64,000 nucleotides of DNA, taken from assembly GCF_016808095.1 (NCBI RefSeq), contig NC_068978.1:19708806-19772805 (forward strand), in the 5' to 3' direction. Shown here one piece after another: positions 21,392-34,196 of this stretch (position 1 is its first letter; the number at the start of each line of letters is the position of its first letter). This DNA is from Vigna angularis (Eukaryota; Streptophyta; Magnoliopsida; Fabales; Fabaceae). The translations under genes were made by a program, and so were the position numbers. Under the pieces are notes generated by a model. The model saw only the letters and a program-made list of their open reading frames with translations. It was not told where the DNA came from and made no database searches.

Positions 21392-23937
21392 ATTTGTCTT
21401 CTGATAGAAAACTCATAGGCAAGGGTCTTATCACTAGAAGTATGATGAAGCTTTTATAAGAAGAACTATCTTTAGAAGAAGAAACAAACTTTAGCTTCAC
21501 GTAGGTCATCATGGAAGATGAAGGAGTAGTATAGGATTTAGGCCATGTATTCAATCATGTAGTATAGGATTTCTTTAAGCTTGTATTAAGGCCTAATTAG
21601 TGTAGGGTTTTCCTTAAGTTAGACATCAAATCAAGTGGAAAGTGTGTGTCATGTGTCATGCTTCATTGGAGAGTATTTGTTTTTAGAAGTGACCACATGG
21701 CACTCTAGGATTGGAGGGGTTTACCTTTATAAGTGGCCACTTGTCCTTCCAACATTGAAGAGGATTTGTACACTTGCCTCCATCCTAGAAGGCCACCAAA
21801 TTTAGCCAAGCCTTGTCCTTTAGATTTTCCATTTTCTTTTAGGGTTGTATGAGACACCCTTACCTATATAAAGAGGTGCCTCCATCCTTGTAATCATCTT
21901 GGAAGTTTATTAATGTTATGCTGCCCAAATTTTGCATACATTTCCTAGATCTAGACCAGAGCAATCCTAGAGGCCTTTCTAGTTACATTCCTCCTTGAGT
22001 TGGCCTCACTTCTTTTGGAGCCATGAAACACTACACCACCACCACTATATCTACTAAATTTTGTGTGCTTCTAAACCATCCACACCTTAGCTCATCATCT
22101 TTTGACCATTTACCACCACATTTTCACACCATCTATCCAAGGAAATACCCCTCCGTGCACATTTCTAGATTTGGCCCAACCTAGCATAAGGAGGTTGTTA
22201 TCATCTTCTCCAAATAGCAATTTTTTGTCTTAGATTTCAAAGTGCCCATTCATCTTCAGGAAACATGTATGTATTAATGAAGGTGGCCTTTGAAATTCGA
22301 AGACTGGAAAATGTGTTGTAGAAGGGATAGGCCTTATTTCCCAACCAAGAGAGGTGGGTGAATTGGTTTGTATTAAAAAATAAGTTTTTTTTAAACCTTT
22401 GAAAATCTTTTGCACTTTCTTGAAACACAAGCAAATGAAGATTGTAATGCAATAAAATAGATAAGGAAGAGAAAGATTAAAACCAAGATTTATACTGGTT
22501 CGACCAAGCCTACATCCAATCTTCCATCAACAACCTTAGTTGAAGGGAGCCACTATAATGATAGAGTTTACAAGCAAGAATACAAAGACTCCCTCTCAAT
22601 GCACTCTTCTTCCCCACTCAAAATCACTTATAGAAAACAAGAGGTGAACACTCTCACACTCTCATAACCTAGAAAGCAATCCCAAATTTCTGTCACCTTA
22701 AAGCAATCCCAACTCTAAGATTACCGAGCAATCCCAATTCTCAATAAGAACAATCACAATTATCTCCTCTGGCACAACATCACAAGAACTCAATCCACCG
22801 ATTGAAAAGGATAAAAATGATCTTCACAGCAAGAACTTTAATATTATAGATATGATAAGCAACCTTTTAGCACACTTCTTGATAGAATCTTAATGTATAA
22901 ACCCAAAGTTGATCCTTGATTCTTCAAGATGGTTCTTGGACGCTCCTGTAATCAAAACTCAATCAAAATGTTAGTTATGAAATTGAATGTTCAAAGATTA
23001 GTTTGGAACCGCGCGCAAGATATCTATTTATAGCATTTTTGAAATCCTGACACATTTTAATCGATTACACTATTAATGTAATCGACTACGTTTTTCCTGC
23101 TAGTTTAGTAGTTTTTTCCAACATTTCAAAGTACGACTTATAATTAATTATATGGTGCATGCAATCGATTAAACAATTCTTAACAGCCAAAAATAAATGC
23201 AATATGACCGTTATAACTGTATTAACTTGAAGGAAATTGAATTCATCATATGAAGTGACTTAACCAATTATACAACTTATGTAATCGGTTATGTCCAACA
23301 CTTAAGTAAATTTTAAATTTCAAACACCATTTAAATCAGATTTTAACTCTTTAGAAAAGATGTATTGGCTAACTTTCTTAATCAGTTATATACATTGTAT
23401 ACCAATTATGTTAGAACAGTTTGCCTCCAATAAAGCATACAAGAGACCTTAAACAATTTAACAGATTACATGGATTGTTTAACAGATTAAATTATACCAT
23501 AAATACATTTTTAATCTGTTTAAACATGTAAACTTTTTTCCAATCAATAATACATGTATCAAGCACACACATCAATAATATCAAACATTTGTTATGCCAT
23601 TTTATGCAAGATAACTATAAAACAGATCCTTAATGTCCATCAACAAAATGTCCATTATACAATGTTCATTATCATGTACATCATCAAAAACAATATATTC
23701 AAAGATTAATTCTTAAACAATGAATATGCATATAATAGATATAATCACAAATATAATCACAATGAATATGCATAACATATAGTCCAAGCACAATCACAAA
23801 TATAGATAATAACAATTTTCATATATGTGTGGAAGAAACTATTAAAACATTTATGTTGTTGTCATCATCAAAAACACACAAGGGTTTGGGTTTAGCTTTC
23901 ACATTGTTCCCCTATCAACATGCGTTTTGGAGGATAG
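21392..23937. mobile_element. Composite insertion in the CACTA element, including a Copia-like LTR on the minus strand (about 22314-23920)
   Basis: Left flank atttcagagca and right flank aaatgtaatgaaa are adjacent in the related copy at 24361-24380, so 21392-23937 is inserted. Inside it, the minus strand from 23920 reads tgttgataggggaaca and ends near ccttctacaaca at 22314, with tttatactggttcgaccaag at 22490, all typical of legume Copia LTRs. The part 21392-22313 is unclassified. No gene recognised. Confidence 0.4.
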
Positions 23938-24019
23938 AAATGTAATGAAATCTTACTGAAAAAGGAATCTTCAGAAAACTTAAACCATGGTTCACAATAT
24001 GTTTAATGGTGAAACTTTT

Positions 24020-25323
24020 TAAACATAATGACGTCGAACTGAGACATAATTCGACATCTAATAAGTCGGCAGAAGGAGGCAGTTGGGAGCACTAATTATA
24101 AATTTGTTACCAACGAAGGGTTTGATGGCAGACTTCGCAATGGTTTGACGTCAAATTGGCCAGGATAAGGGGTCAATTTGGAGCATTAATTACAATGTTG
24201 TTACCAACGAAGGGATTGAAGTCCATTGGTGCATATTCTGACATCTAAAATTTGCCTACAAATACCACTACCATTCCATTATTTTATCCAATAGAGTTTT
24301 CCTCTAGATCATATTAGGATTCATTTTTTAAATTTTCCTGAAGATGTTTTTTATCTTCATATTTCAGAGCAAAATGTAATGAAATTTTACTGTAAGAAAC
24401 ATCTTTAGGAAATTTAAAAAATTAATCACAATATGTTTTAACAATTTGTCGTCGGACGTTCGTATTGTGCGACGTCAATATGCTTTGTCAATATAAAAAA
24501 ACCTCCAATGTTAAAAAACCTATGCACAAATATGAAAACCATTTAAGATAAGAGGCATCTTTAGAAAACTTAAACCGTGTGTGAATATATGTATAGTGGA
24601 ACCCTTGTTCAAATTGACATACAAATTGACATACAAATTAACGTCGAATTATGTGATAATCCGATGTCAATTACCTTTGAGGATTTCAAAAGCAACTACA
24701 TTATTACAAAACCTATGCACAAATATGAAAACCAAACCATCCAAAGAAGCATACTTTATGCAAAATGGAGAAGTTGTTTGAAATCCATATATGTTAACTT
24801 TTAGCCTCTAAATTTTTATCACACCTTCAAGGTTCACAAAAACTTTTCATAAAGATGATGAAAGCGTTACTTTTGTGAACTTGAAAGGGTTAATAGAAAT
24901 TCAAAGACAAAAAATTAACAATATGGAAGTTGGTTCCAAAAGCTCTTTAAGGAAGCGAAAGTTTGGTGAATGAATGTGTAGGTTTTACAAAGGATTCGAA
25001 AACTCTTTTGGAAAGTGAAACAATGAGGAATATAAGGAGAATTTCATATAAATTTATTTTGTTGTGGACGTTTGCGATTGCCTACGCAAACGTTATATTT
25101 TTACTCAGAGTACAATATAATGTCGAAGATGGGGTTAACCAAAGTTAAAGGACTTCGGTTGTGATTTTTTCGGACGTCATTAAGTTAATATGTCAAAATT
25201 TTAGCCTTGTACACGTCTAGTTTATTGCATTTATTTACAACAATGCCACCAGTATTTTTAACGTTGGTTTTTTCGTTCTCTAATGTTGATTGTGAGACGT
25301 TATAGCCTTATTTTGCACCAGTG
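24020..25323 (-). repeat. CACTA 5'-terminal repeat region
   Basis: Contains two more array units (24020-24240), then scattered gacgtc/aacgtc motifs (for example 24450-24475, 25170) up to the terminal cactggtgc inverted repeat. Short open frames here (24577-25148) have no recognisable content. Confidence 0.5.
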
Positions 25324-26370
25324 GCTTGATTGTGAATGCATATGTGTTTAGCGTAGTGTTTTTATGTATATCTTTATTGCATTAGACACTATCTATTTGA
25401 ACATAATTACTCTAGTATTCATTATGGATGTTTTGTCTTAGTAACTTAGATAGACAATTTTACTTGTCAAACATTTGTCTTTTGGCATATCCAATTATTC
25501 AGACATTTCTTTCTATAAGAAATATTTCATTGAGTATTGTTTGATAAACTTCAAAACATGGGTTCCTAAACAGTCTAGCTTCTCTAGACGATTTTGTCTT
25601 AACACTTTATAAATTGGTTGCACAAATTCTTAAGAGGTTCTAAATGTTTCTTTGTTCTCTATTAGTCATTAGGGTATGATTGGATCATTAATTTAAGCCT
25701 TTTGTGTATATATATTTGTTTAAAGATTTTGTATTGTGAGGAGGATTTGTTAGAAAAAGGGTTCATCAATTCAGGTAAAGGAATCTTATAATTATATTAT
25801 TAGGCATTTTAAGAATTGTGTGTGTTTTGAATGAAACTAATTAGATTGGATGACATGGGTAAAAATGTTTGAATTGTGTATATTGTGGACTGAGTTTTTT
25901 GAAACTGAATGTGTAGTAAGTATTGAAATTGGCTTTTGTGTTGTGCGAATTTATTATATGCATGTGTTATAAAATTATGTTTTGAGAGTGATCTAATTAG
26001 TTAAATGATGTTATTTGGGACATTTTAAAATCATGAACAATAGTTTAAGAAATCAAAACTAGAAATTTTGGAATGTATAAATTGTTTAAACTATTACTAA
26101 GTTAATATTCTATTTACTTGAAACTCGTTGCTTGAAATCAAAACTTGTCTCAATACTAAATAAGGAATAAGCAGATAGTGAAACCGCCACAAAGATGCCT
26201 TTAGCCCTTTATCTATTTATTTATTTATGCTTTTGAAACCCATCATCGACAATGAATATGCTGAGTGAGGATGAAGAAGGAAAAAGAAGAGGTGAAGAAG
26301 AAAAGAAAAGAAAATAGAAAAAGAATGTAAAAGAAAAAAATTAAAAAAAAAACCATGTTAGTGATGTGTC
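25324..26370. other. AT-rich sequence without a recognisable gene
   Basis: Flank of the CACTA element. No conserved motif or long open frame. A GA-rich run lies at 26270-26330. Confidence 0.4.
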
Positions 26371-27286
26371 AGCTAAGTGTTTTGACTTTTTAATCAATAT
26401 ATGGTTGTTAGACACATCACCTAACATTGTTGATTCTCGAAGACATATTCTATGCATTACTAAATTATAGGGATGAATATATTGTTAGAATCGCACATCG
26501 GAATGTTCGCATATGGACAAAGAACAAAATTAAGGTTAGAAAACACCTCCTCTGACACACAAAGGATGAATAGTTTTTCTAGCCAAATCAGCAACACTCA
26601 ATCACTTACACACACTTAGTGAAAGTTCACATTCTACCTACACTAGGTTTTTTAAAGCCCCTTTTTCACAAACTTTGAGAGTTTCTCTAACACATAGATC
26701 ATAAATCTCTTAGTGAAAAGTTATTTTCAAATTAGGTTTAGGTAAAATATATATAGACCCCTATTTTGAAAATTAGGTCAGAAAATTGAAAAGTCTATTT
26801 GCAATTTCCACTAATAATCAATTATCATAAATGATAATTGATTATTTCAAAAACTCTTTCAAAAATTATTTTCTTGTTGTGATAATCGATTATCAGAAGG
26901 TGATAATAAATTATCACAAATATACTTCTGAAAAACTTAATTTTAATTGGATAATCGATTATTATTAATGATAATTTATTATCACATAGGTTTTTATGAA
27001 AAGTAAAATTTTCCTTAAGTGTTTTATTGTATGAGTTCTATCTATTGACTTTTGATCTACTAATTTAAATAAAATACACAAATTATAAGACTTCAACAAC
27101 TAAATTCTTAAGTGTTTAATGTATCTCTTCATCCAATCATTTTTTAAATCTTCAACACTTTTTCATAAGCTAAGTGTTCTAACTTTTCAATCAAATCAAT
27201 ATATGATTCTTAGACACATCACCCCAAAATTATTTAATTGATTCTCGAAAACATATTTTATGTATTACTAAAATATAGAGATGAAT
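26371..27286. mobile_element. Copia-LTR-like segment between two 110-bp direct repeats
   Basis: A segment from tgttagaatcgcacatcgg (26483) to about 27167 contains three ataatcgattatca-type palindromes (26810-26985). It is flanked by direct repeats 26371-26478 and 27168-27286, which share agctaagtgtt, cacatcac, gattctcgaa and gggatgaat-like blocks. The repeats are about 80 percent alike by eye. Confidence 0.45.
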
Positions 27287-27609
27287 TTTGCATGAAATTT
27301 TTAAGTGAATAAATTTTAATTTCGCATTTAAGAAATTAAAAACATTATTAACCCTTTATTTTGTTAACAAGATTCAAAATCGTAATTTTTTAAACTAAAC
27401 CTAATTATATTCTGGTTTATGTGCTACTACTCCTTTTTATTTTCACTCTGCCAAAAACCCTTTCGTTAATCCAATATCGAATAAAAGTTTATATCAAAAT
27501 AATTTAGAATAAAAACAAGAAAAGATCAATTTATTTTACAATTTTTCTAACAGTTTTTCTTTAATATTTTATGAAAAATGTATAAATAAAAAGTAAATAA
27601 TTTAATGCG

Positions 27610-28440
27610 TTAAAAACTTGAACAGTTAAATACATTCTTTATTTATCAAGATAATTTGCAGAAAAGTTCATTTAGTAGCAGTCACAATATTTTGTCCATC
27701 CCTAATTCTTGCAATTTTTTTTTAAAAATTTTCCTTCATATTTTCTTAGAAAAGGTATGGCTTTAGAAATTTATTCCTAAACTAAGCTCCTATAATTAAT
27801 CTTCTCATTACAATCACAATCAAGTCAATATTTAAAGGTTTAAATATATTTAAGTGTGCTGCGCATATATAGAGAGAGATTTAATTTCTGTAACAAATTA
27901 CTTTTGATTTTGTTTAATGTCACTTATTTTATTTTCTTTTAGGCAAAACAACATGATTTATATTTTTACGATATATTTTAAAATAACTTACTTAAAATAT
28001 AGTAATTTCGTTTTAATATTATTGAAAATTGTGATATGAATTTTTGTTCCTAGTCCAAACAATATGTTGAGTATCTAACCAAAATAAGTGATAATGGATA
28101 TTACAAGATAAAATAATTAATAGAAACTATTTAAAATATATTTTACACGTTTAAATAAATAATGTAAGAAAGATACAAAGAATTAAAGAGAGCTGAAAAA
28201 ATGTTTTGTAAGAGTAATTCATTTTTCAATCAACTGAAATTGTACGACTTACAACTGAATGTTTAGGAATATTTTATTACACTTTTATTACAAACATTTT
28301 AATTATATAATTAGTAAATTAATTATATTTGCGCTAGTAAATAAGAAATACAGGATTGTAAAAATAAATAAACAATAAATTATACATTTCATTTTCTTTT
28401 CCTTTCTCTCTTTATCTAACAATTTGAATGTGAACAAAAG
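27610..28440. repeat. Diverged copy of the germin-like gene's 5' flank
   Basis: Resembles 33005-33850 in order and detail: acttgaacagtt, aatacattctttatttatca, tttgtccatccctaattctt, cttttaggcaaaacaac, taaccaaaataagtgataat. It suggests that a tandem duplication containing a germin-like gene once existed to the left. No gene remains there. Confidence 0.65.
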
Positions 28441-29264
28441 TATAACACTCTAATATTTATTCCATCCTTAACATCAAATATCTAATGTTTATAAAGTAAA
28501 AGCATATATGTCCTTTGAAAATACAAGTTATTCTAAAGTAAAAGTTATATACACTTCTATGATGTTAACAAATGGACATTTTTAATGTTATGGACTGTAA
28601 TATAATTATGTAAGTTATATTAGGAATGTGAATTCTTGAGTTAATCCACATGTTTAAGTTGGATTGAGTTAGAAAAAAAATTAAATATGGATTAAACCTG
28701 ATTCACTTAATTTATGAGTTAAAAACGGATTGAATCTGGTTGAAAGTGAATTCACCCATAACCTACCAACAACAACTTTTTATTAGTTTTTCATCATTTT
28801 TTATAAGTTTATATTATTATAATTATTTACTACTTATAATTGTGTAGGTTAACAATTTGATTTTTTAAATATTAGAATGTTGATAATAATGTTTGAATAG
28901 TTTAAATATTTAATTTGTTTGTTTGCTAAATTATGTATGTTAAAGTTTTAATTTTCAACTATTCTCTTTATAATAATATTTGGAAAAATAGGTGAACAAT
29001 TTGATTATACTACTATAAAAAATGAATTAAGTTTATTCACTTTAATTGCATTGTAATAAATATATAAAATAAATCAAAAGAATAAAACATCCTTCAATAT
29101 GTGAACCTACTAACTCATCAAATGAAATCTATGATATAAAATTTCTAATTTACCAAAGAGTGAATCAGGTTGAAATGCTTTATTTTTAATTCAATATATG
29201 ATAAGTGAATCCATGTAAGTAAAATTGACTTATTTTGATAGAACAAGCTAATTCAATTCAAATA

Positions 29265-29480
29265 GTATTATCAAGAAATTATTTAAGAAAACATCAGACA
29301 AACCAAACTTAATTAACCACATGCTATCTTAAAGACTCTGATATTGGATCCAAACCCAACTCTTAAAATAATAGGTTGTTCCATTAAATTGACAAACATT
29401 GGAATAAACCAAATGAAACTACAACCGAAAACAACATTACGGTATACCAAAATAACCCAGATGCACTTTTTTTACTATAT
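29265..29480. repeat. Diverged copy of the germin-like gene's 3' flank
   Basis: Resembles 31057-31275: aacttaattaaccac, tatcttaaagactctgata, ttggatccaa, ttaaattgacaaacattgga, ataacccagatgc. It is the second half of the putative tandem duplication. Confidence 0.65.
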
Positions 29481-29561
29481 TAGTAATTATATGTCGGGGT
29501 TGGACTGCTCCGTCCTGTTTTAAATATATGGGCTCGATTTTCTGGTGTGCCCTGCATATAT

Positions 29562-30536
29562 GGGGTGTTGCTCCCTCCAGTACCATTCCTTCTCCCTCTA
29601 CCTTCTTAACTCTCTACAAAAGTTTTTTAATTATAAAAGTAGTCTTTTTTACTTTTAACCTTAATTTATTTACTTTATTTTGAAATCCTAAATTTATACA
29701 TATTTTTACTCACCCATTTTCACTCGTAAGTCCACCCCCAACTCTCCCAAGTCTCACTTTTTCTCTTTCTAGATTCTCACCCCTTTCAACTCTCACCGGA
29801 TCCGTTTCTTCTCATCTTTTAACTCTTACTTCTCTTTTCCATATCCGTTTAGTTCTTCTTCATATTCTTGTCTCCATATCTGTTTGGTTTCATGGTGTGG
29901 TGGTGTGACTTTCTGTGGTGCGATGATGCAGGGTGTTTGCGGTGGTCATTTGACGATGGAGCGATTTCAAACGATAATGAATATTTTATGACTAACAATA
30001 ATGATCAAATTCCTCTCTTAAAGTTTTAAAATTTCAATATCTTAATTTTTTATTTAAATGATTATATAAAATAATGTTTCAACCTTTTTATAAAATTAAT
30101 TATCCTCCACAATATTTTTTCTGACACATTGCGAGATATATTTCTTCCTCATGTATCAACATTTTTTTTATGTGAGATTGCTTAACTCTTCGTATGTTGG
30201 TGTGGGTAAGATAAACAATCAGAAAGTTCAAAAGATACAAGAAAGAAGCATAAAAAACAGGGAGAGACAGAAGAAAATGAAACATAGAAACATGAGTCCA
30301 CCATTAAAATGGTTGTGTTGTTTGGGTGATGAGATAGAAGAGAGAAAGAAACAACATAATGGTCAATAACAAATGCTTATTGGTTAAGCATAAACCAAAC
30401 CATCGCATTCATATAGGAGATTGGAGTGGGTAGAAGTTACAAAATATTAATCCTAAAAATAAAATTATACTAAAGGATAAAACAGGAATGGGGAGATGGA
30501 GGGAACAAGAGGTGGTGGTGAAGGGAGCAACACCCC
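29562..30536. mobile_element. Short non-autonomous terminal-inverted-repeat element
   Basis: The left end ggggtgttgctccct is matched exactly by its complement at the right end (agggagcaacacccc, ending 30536), a perfect 15-bp inverted repeat that extends outward through atatat on both sides. About 975 bp. No transposase. The flanks also share a direct repeat (atatatgggct...attttct at 29524 and 30537). Superfamily not settled; Mutator-like is possible. Confidence 0.5.
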
Positions 30537-30575
30537 ATATATGGGCTTAATTTTCTTGCCAACCTACATACATCT

Positions 30576-31050
30576 TGACCCGTAGGCCTGGGTACTGGCC
30601 CATTTTTGGTGGGTTTAATAAAGTATTAGCTAAATTAGTATATTATAAAAAGCTAAATTAACACTAATTGTTTACTGTCCATATAAATGTAAATTGTAAA
30701 GTAATTAGATGCTAAGGTTAGGCCCAATATAATTATATTCCCAATACCTATGTGCTTATTTCATGTCTTTTACACGTCTTTGGTCGGTCTTTGATCCGCG
30801 CAGACAACAGGTTATGCAGGACGAGTTTAAGCATACCAATAAATTTTAAATCTCAACTCGTTTTACACTTTTTCTTGCAACCTAACTCGCACAGGTCATC
30901 CTATATTAATTCATCCATGATTAAATGATGATCTTTTGCTTTCAATGGTATATACATAAACATAAAATTCATTATAGGGTTTACGATTTAGAGTAACTCG
31001 CTTTTAACATCCTAAATATACAGGAAAGATATAACAATATAATTAAATTC
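30576..31050. other. Intergenic, no gene seen
   Basis: AT-rich spacer between the inverted-repeat element and the 3' flank of the germin-like gene. Confidence 0.4.
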
Positions 31051-31352
31051 AAATAGCATTATCTTAAGAAAACATTGACAACCGAACTTAATTAACCACG
31101 TGTTATCTTAAAGACTCTGATACTGGATCCAAGCACAACTCTTGCAACAATATTGTTGCATTAAATTGACAAACATTGGAATAAATGAAATGAAAGTACA
31201 ACAAAAAACAATCCTACAATATATGAAAACAACCCAGATGCGTTTTATTTATTATATTAGTAATTATTTGGAGGTCTATGGGGTGATAGAAACATGAAAT
31301 TCATTATTTGTATACGTAGAATAAGAAATGATGGATGATGTTCCCAGACAAA

Positions 31353-32431
31353 CTAGTCCTTGCCGTACCATGATTTCCTTTGAAGGTCTTCAATTACTTT
31401 GTTATCAAGTTGAAGAGCCCTGGCGAGAACCTCAACAGAAATAGGTGGAACAGCTTTAAACAAAGCGTTTGCAACAATAACAGTTCCTGGATTTTGACTG
31501 CTAAGACCAGCAATAGCAACAGCATTTCCATAACCGACATTGAGTTGGAAGTGAACGAGACCAATTGGGAAGACAAAGACATCACCCTTGTTCAAGACTT
31601 TGGTGAAAAGGCGATTTCCATCTTGATTTGAGGATACAAATCCAACATAAAGTGTTCCTTCGAGAACAATAAGGATCTCAGTGGCACGAGGGTGGGTGTG
31701 GGGAGGGTTTAAACCCTTTGGTGCAAAATCTATGCGAGCCAAAGATATGCCCAGCGTGTTCAATCCAGGTAGTTGATCAACAGCCACAGGAGTCACCTGT
31801 GCATTCAGTGGGTTGTCGGTGTTCCCAGGTTCCACATGTAAGGAGAAATCTTCAGCTTTCACTGCCTTTGGGTCTTTGCAAAATTCTCCATTCACAAACA
31901 CTACCAATTACAAAGCAATGGTTATTATATATGTAGCATGAATACTATCCTGATCCCTTCACACGTGGACACTTGGACACGTGTAATTTTCAAATGGTAA
32001 GAAAGAAGATTTATATATTAGATCATTATGAATTATTTAAATCGAGGTATTCAAAATTATCTAAAAGTAAAGTTGGTAAAAAAATAAATGTTATTCATTT
32101 ATGTCATATCCAAATAGTAAAAAGAAGATATAATTCTTTCAAGACGTTTCATCCCTTCTTAATCATCATCCTGAAAAAGATACTTCAGTCCAATTATTTA
32201 AATACAAAATTTAAAAAAAAAAATACATTGTATAAATAGGTGATTAGGAATTTAATAAAATCATTTTCAATATATAATTGTATCTATATATATGATTGAA
32301 GACTATTTTTACGTACCACCATCGCGTTCCTTGATTGCAACACAAAAGTCTTGCAGGGGACTAGGGTCATACGCAGAAACAAGTGAGGAAGTGAAAGCTA
32401 AGATGGCAAGAAGCAAGTAAACAGCTTTCAT
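31353..32431 (-). CDS. GLP: Germin-like protein (secreted cupin), two exons
   Basis: Exon 1 runs 32431-32317 and exon 2 31900-31353. The intron (32316-31901) begins GTACGT and ends TAG, and the join reads [12 protein letters not shown] in phase. The product is 220 residues, the usual germin-like length. Residues 1-20 ([20 protein letters not shown]) form a signal peptide. QDFC and NGEFC supply the two cysteines of the N-terminal disulphide. Germin box 1 is [17 protein letters not shown] and box 2 is [18 protein letters not shown], giving the three His and one Glu that bind manganese. KGD stands at the RGD-like position. Such proteins are secreted, oligomeric apoplast proteins, some with superoxide dismutase activity and roles in stress and wall changes. 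The activity here is not deducible. A TATA box lies about 80 nt upstream of the start. Diverged copies of both flanks at 27610-29480 point to an earlier tandem pair. Confidence 0.95.
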
Positions 32432-32510
32432 TTTTTTCCCTTTCGGTATCAAACGATTCTTGTGCTTTGTAATGTTGTGAGAAGTGAGTTTTGATTCATT
32501 TGGAGATCGG

Positions 32511-32519
32511 TATTTATAA
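32511..32519 (-). promoter_or_regulatory. TATA box of the germin-like gene
   Basis: The minus strand reads cttataaatacc about 80 nt upstream of the start codon at 32431, the expected place for a leader of about 50 nt. Confidence 0.65.
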
Positions 32520-32529
32520 GGATGAAGCA

Positions 32530-33850
32530 TCGATTGCTTTGCAGATTGTATTTACCGTAATTAATTTTTTATTTAGTGAGGAACCGTTCCTTAACAACTA
32601 CATAGGTACTTGATCAAAGAGTAGACTAAAGAGATGCCCCATGTGAAAAAGAAAACGCAAGTGTTTCGGTGTTACCTCTTCAACTGGCTTTGCTTGTTAT
32701 ACTTGTTCCCCTAATATTATTTTATGAGAGGATTATCGTTAACTTAATCAATGTTTAGTTTGGACTTTGTTTCAATATAGTACATTGATGACGTTATAGT
32801 TTAAATGGGTTGAATGGAAAAATTTTGTGAGGGACTGGGTCATACTTATCATCAAATGTATATTTACCACGGCTAAACATAGAGACCATTTCTGATGCCG
32901 CTGTCAACAACTTCAGAAAATGACTACTCAAACATTTCAATAATACAAGAGTGTTTGAATATATATATGATCTTGAATCATTCACAAAATAAAATGGCCA
33001 AGGGAAAACTTGAACAGTTCAATACATTCTTTATTTATCAAGATATTCTGTAGAAAAATTATAATTACTTTATTATTATATTCTTTAATGCTATTTCGTT
33101 TTTCTTTTTCTTTTTCCTTGTTGTCTTCTTCTCGACGTCTGTGTTGTTGGTAAGATCCCACGATTTAGTAGCAGCGACAATCTTCAGTTTGTCCATCCCT
33201 AATTCTTTCAGTTTTTTTTTAATTTTTCCATAATATTTTCTTAGAGCAGGTATGGGCTTTAGAAATTTGTTCCTAGACTAAACTCCTATAATTAATCTTC
33301 TCAATTATAAGAATAATTAATCTTCTCAATTTAGAATCACAATCAAGTCAATATTTAAAGGTTTAAATATGTTTAGTTATGCTAGATTTAATTTTTGTAA
33401 CATTATTCTTTTAGTTGTTTAATGTCACTTATTTTATTTTCTTTTAGGCAAAACAACGCTGTTCATATCTTTGCGATATACTGTAAAAATATGTACTTAA
33501 AATATAGTAATTTCGGTTAATGTAATATGAATTTCTGTTCCTAGTCCAAATAATATGTTGAGTATCTAACCAAAATAAGTGATAATGGATATTACAAGCT
33601 AAAAGAATTAATAGAAACTAGTTAAAATCTATTGTACACGTTTATTTAAAGAGACCTAAAAAGACTTTTGTAAGAGTAATTCATTCTTCAATCAACTAAA
33701 ATTGTACGACTCATAACCTTTTATATAACTGATAGAAATATTTTATTACAATTAATTATATATAATTAGTAAATCAATTATATATGCGCTAGTAAATAAC
33801 AAATACAGTATTGTAAAAATAAATAAGCAATAAATTATACTTTCAATATT
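32530..33850. other. Upstream region of the germin-like gene
   Basis: AT-rich, and partly duplicated at 27610-28440. A 63-codon frame at 32794-32985 (minus) has no recognisable domain. Confidence 0.4.
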
Positions 33851-34101
33851 ATTTGTCTGAAATATAACTTAATCACGCTAAATTAATGAATAGTTGATTT
33901 CATAAAATTTTAATTTTATTTCATATTTTGATATTTCGGTGAGGGAAATGATATATTATTTTATTGATATAATGATATTATTTGTTTGAAATATTCTACA
34001 ACTTATATAAAGAATTTGTAATAAATTGTATGTTTTATTTTTGCTTATATTGATATGTAGAATATGGATCATAATTTTGTTATCTTGCCAGCTGATATAA
34101 A

Positions 34102-34189
34102 CCGACCTTAGCTCAGTTGGTAGAGCGGAGGACTGTAGTTGGATTTAACAGACATCCTTAGGTCGCTGGTTCGAATCCGGCAGGTCGGA
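34102..34189 (+). tRNA. tRNA-Tyr: tRNA-Tyr (anticodon GUA) with a 15-nt intron
   Basis: The acceptor stem ccgacct (34102-34108) pairs with aggtcgg (34182-34188), with discriminator A at 34189. The D-arm has agctcagttggtagagc and the T-arm has ctggttcgaatccgg. Anticodon GTA is at 34135-34137. A 15-nt intron (34139-34153) follows G37, the normal site in nuclear tRNA-Tyr genes. The mature part is 73 nt before CCA addition. It decodes Tyr codons UAU and UAC. Confidence 0.95.
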
Positions 34190-34196
34190 TTTTTTT
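34190..34196 (+). terminator. RNA polymerase III terminator
   Basis: A run of seven T directly after the tRNA-Tyr gene. Confidence 0.8.

Larger units (their letters stand above)
15656..25323 (-). mobile_element. Old CACTA (En/Spm) transposon carrying nested insertions
   Basis: The left end reads cactaatgtagaaaaata and the right end, on the minus strand, cactggtgcaaaataagg. Both are followed within 25 bases by taacgt. Flanking triplets are act (left) and gct (right), possibly one decayed 3-bp target duplication. The interior has a broken TNP2-type transposase on the minus strand near the left end and long arrays with gacgtc/gacatc motifs, typical of CACTA subterminal regions. LTR-type insertions at about 17432-18750, 19990-20855 and 21392-23937 swell the element. 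Confidence 0.6.

Noticed and set aside
31380..31936. Plus-strand frames opposite the germin-like gene
   Set aside because: Shadows of exon 2. The cupin motifs are on the minus strand.
32794..32985. 63-codon minus frame upstream of the germin-like gene
   Set aside because: No recognisable domain and no splice or start support. Left as intergenic.
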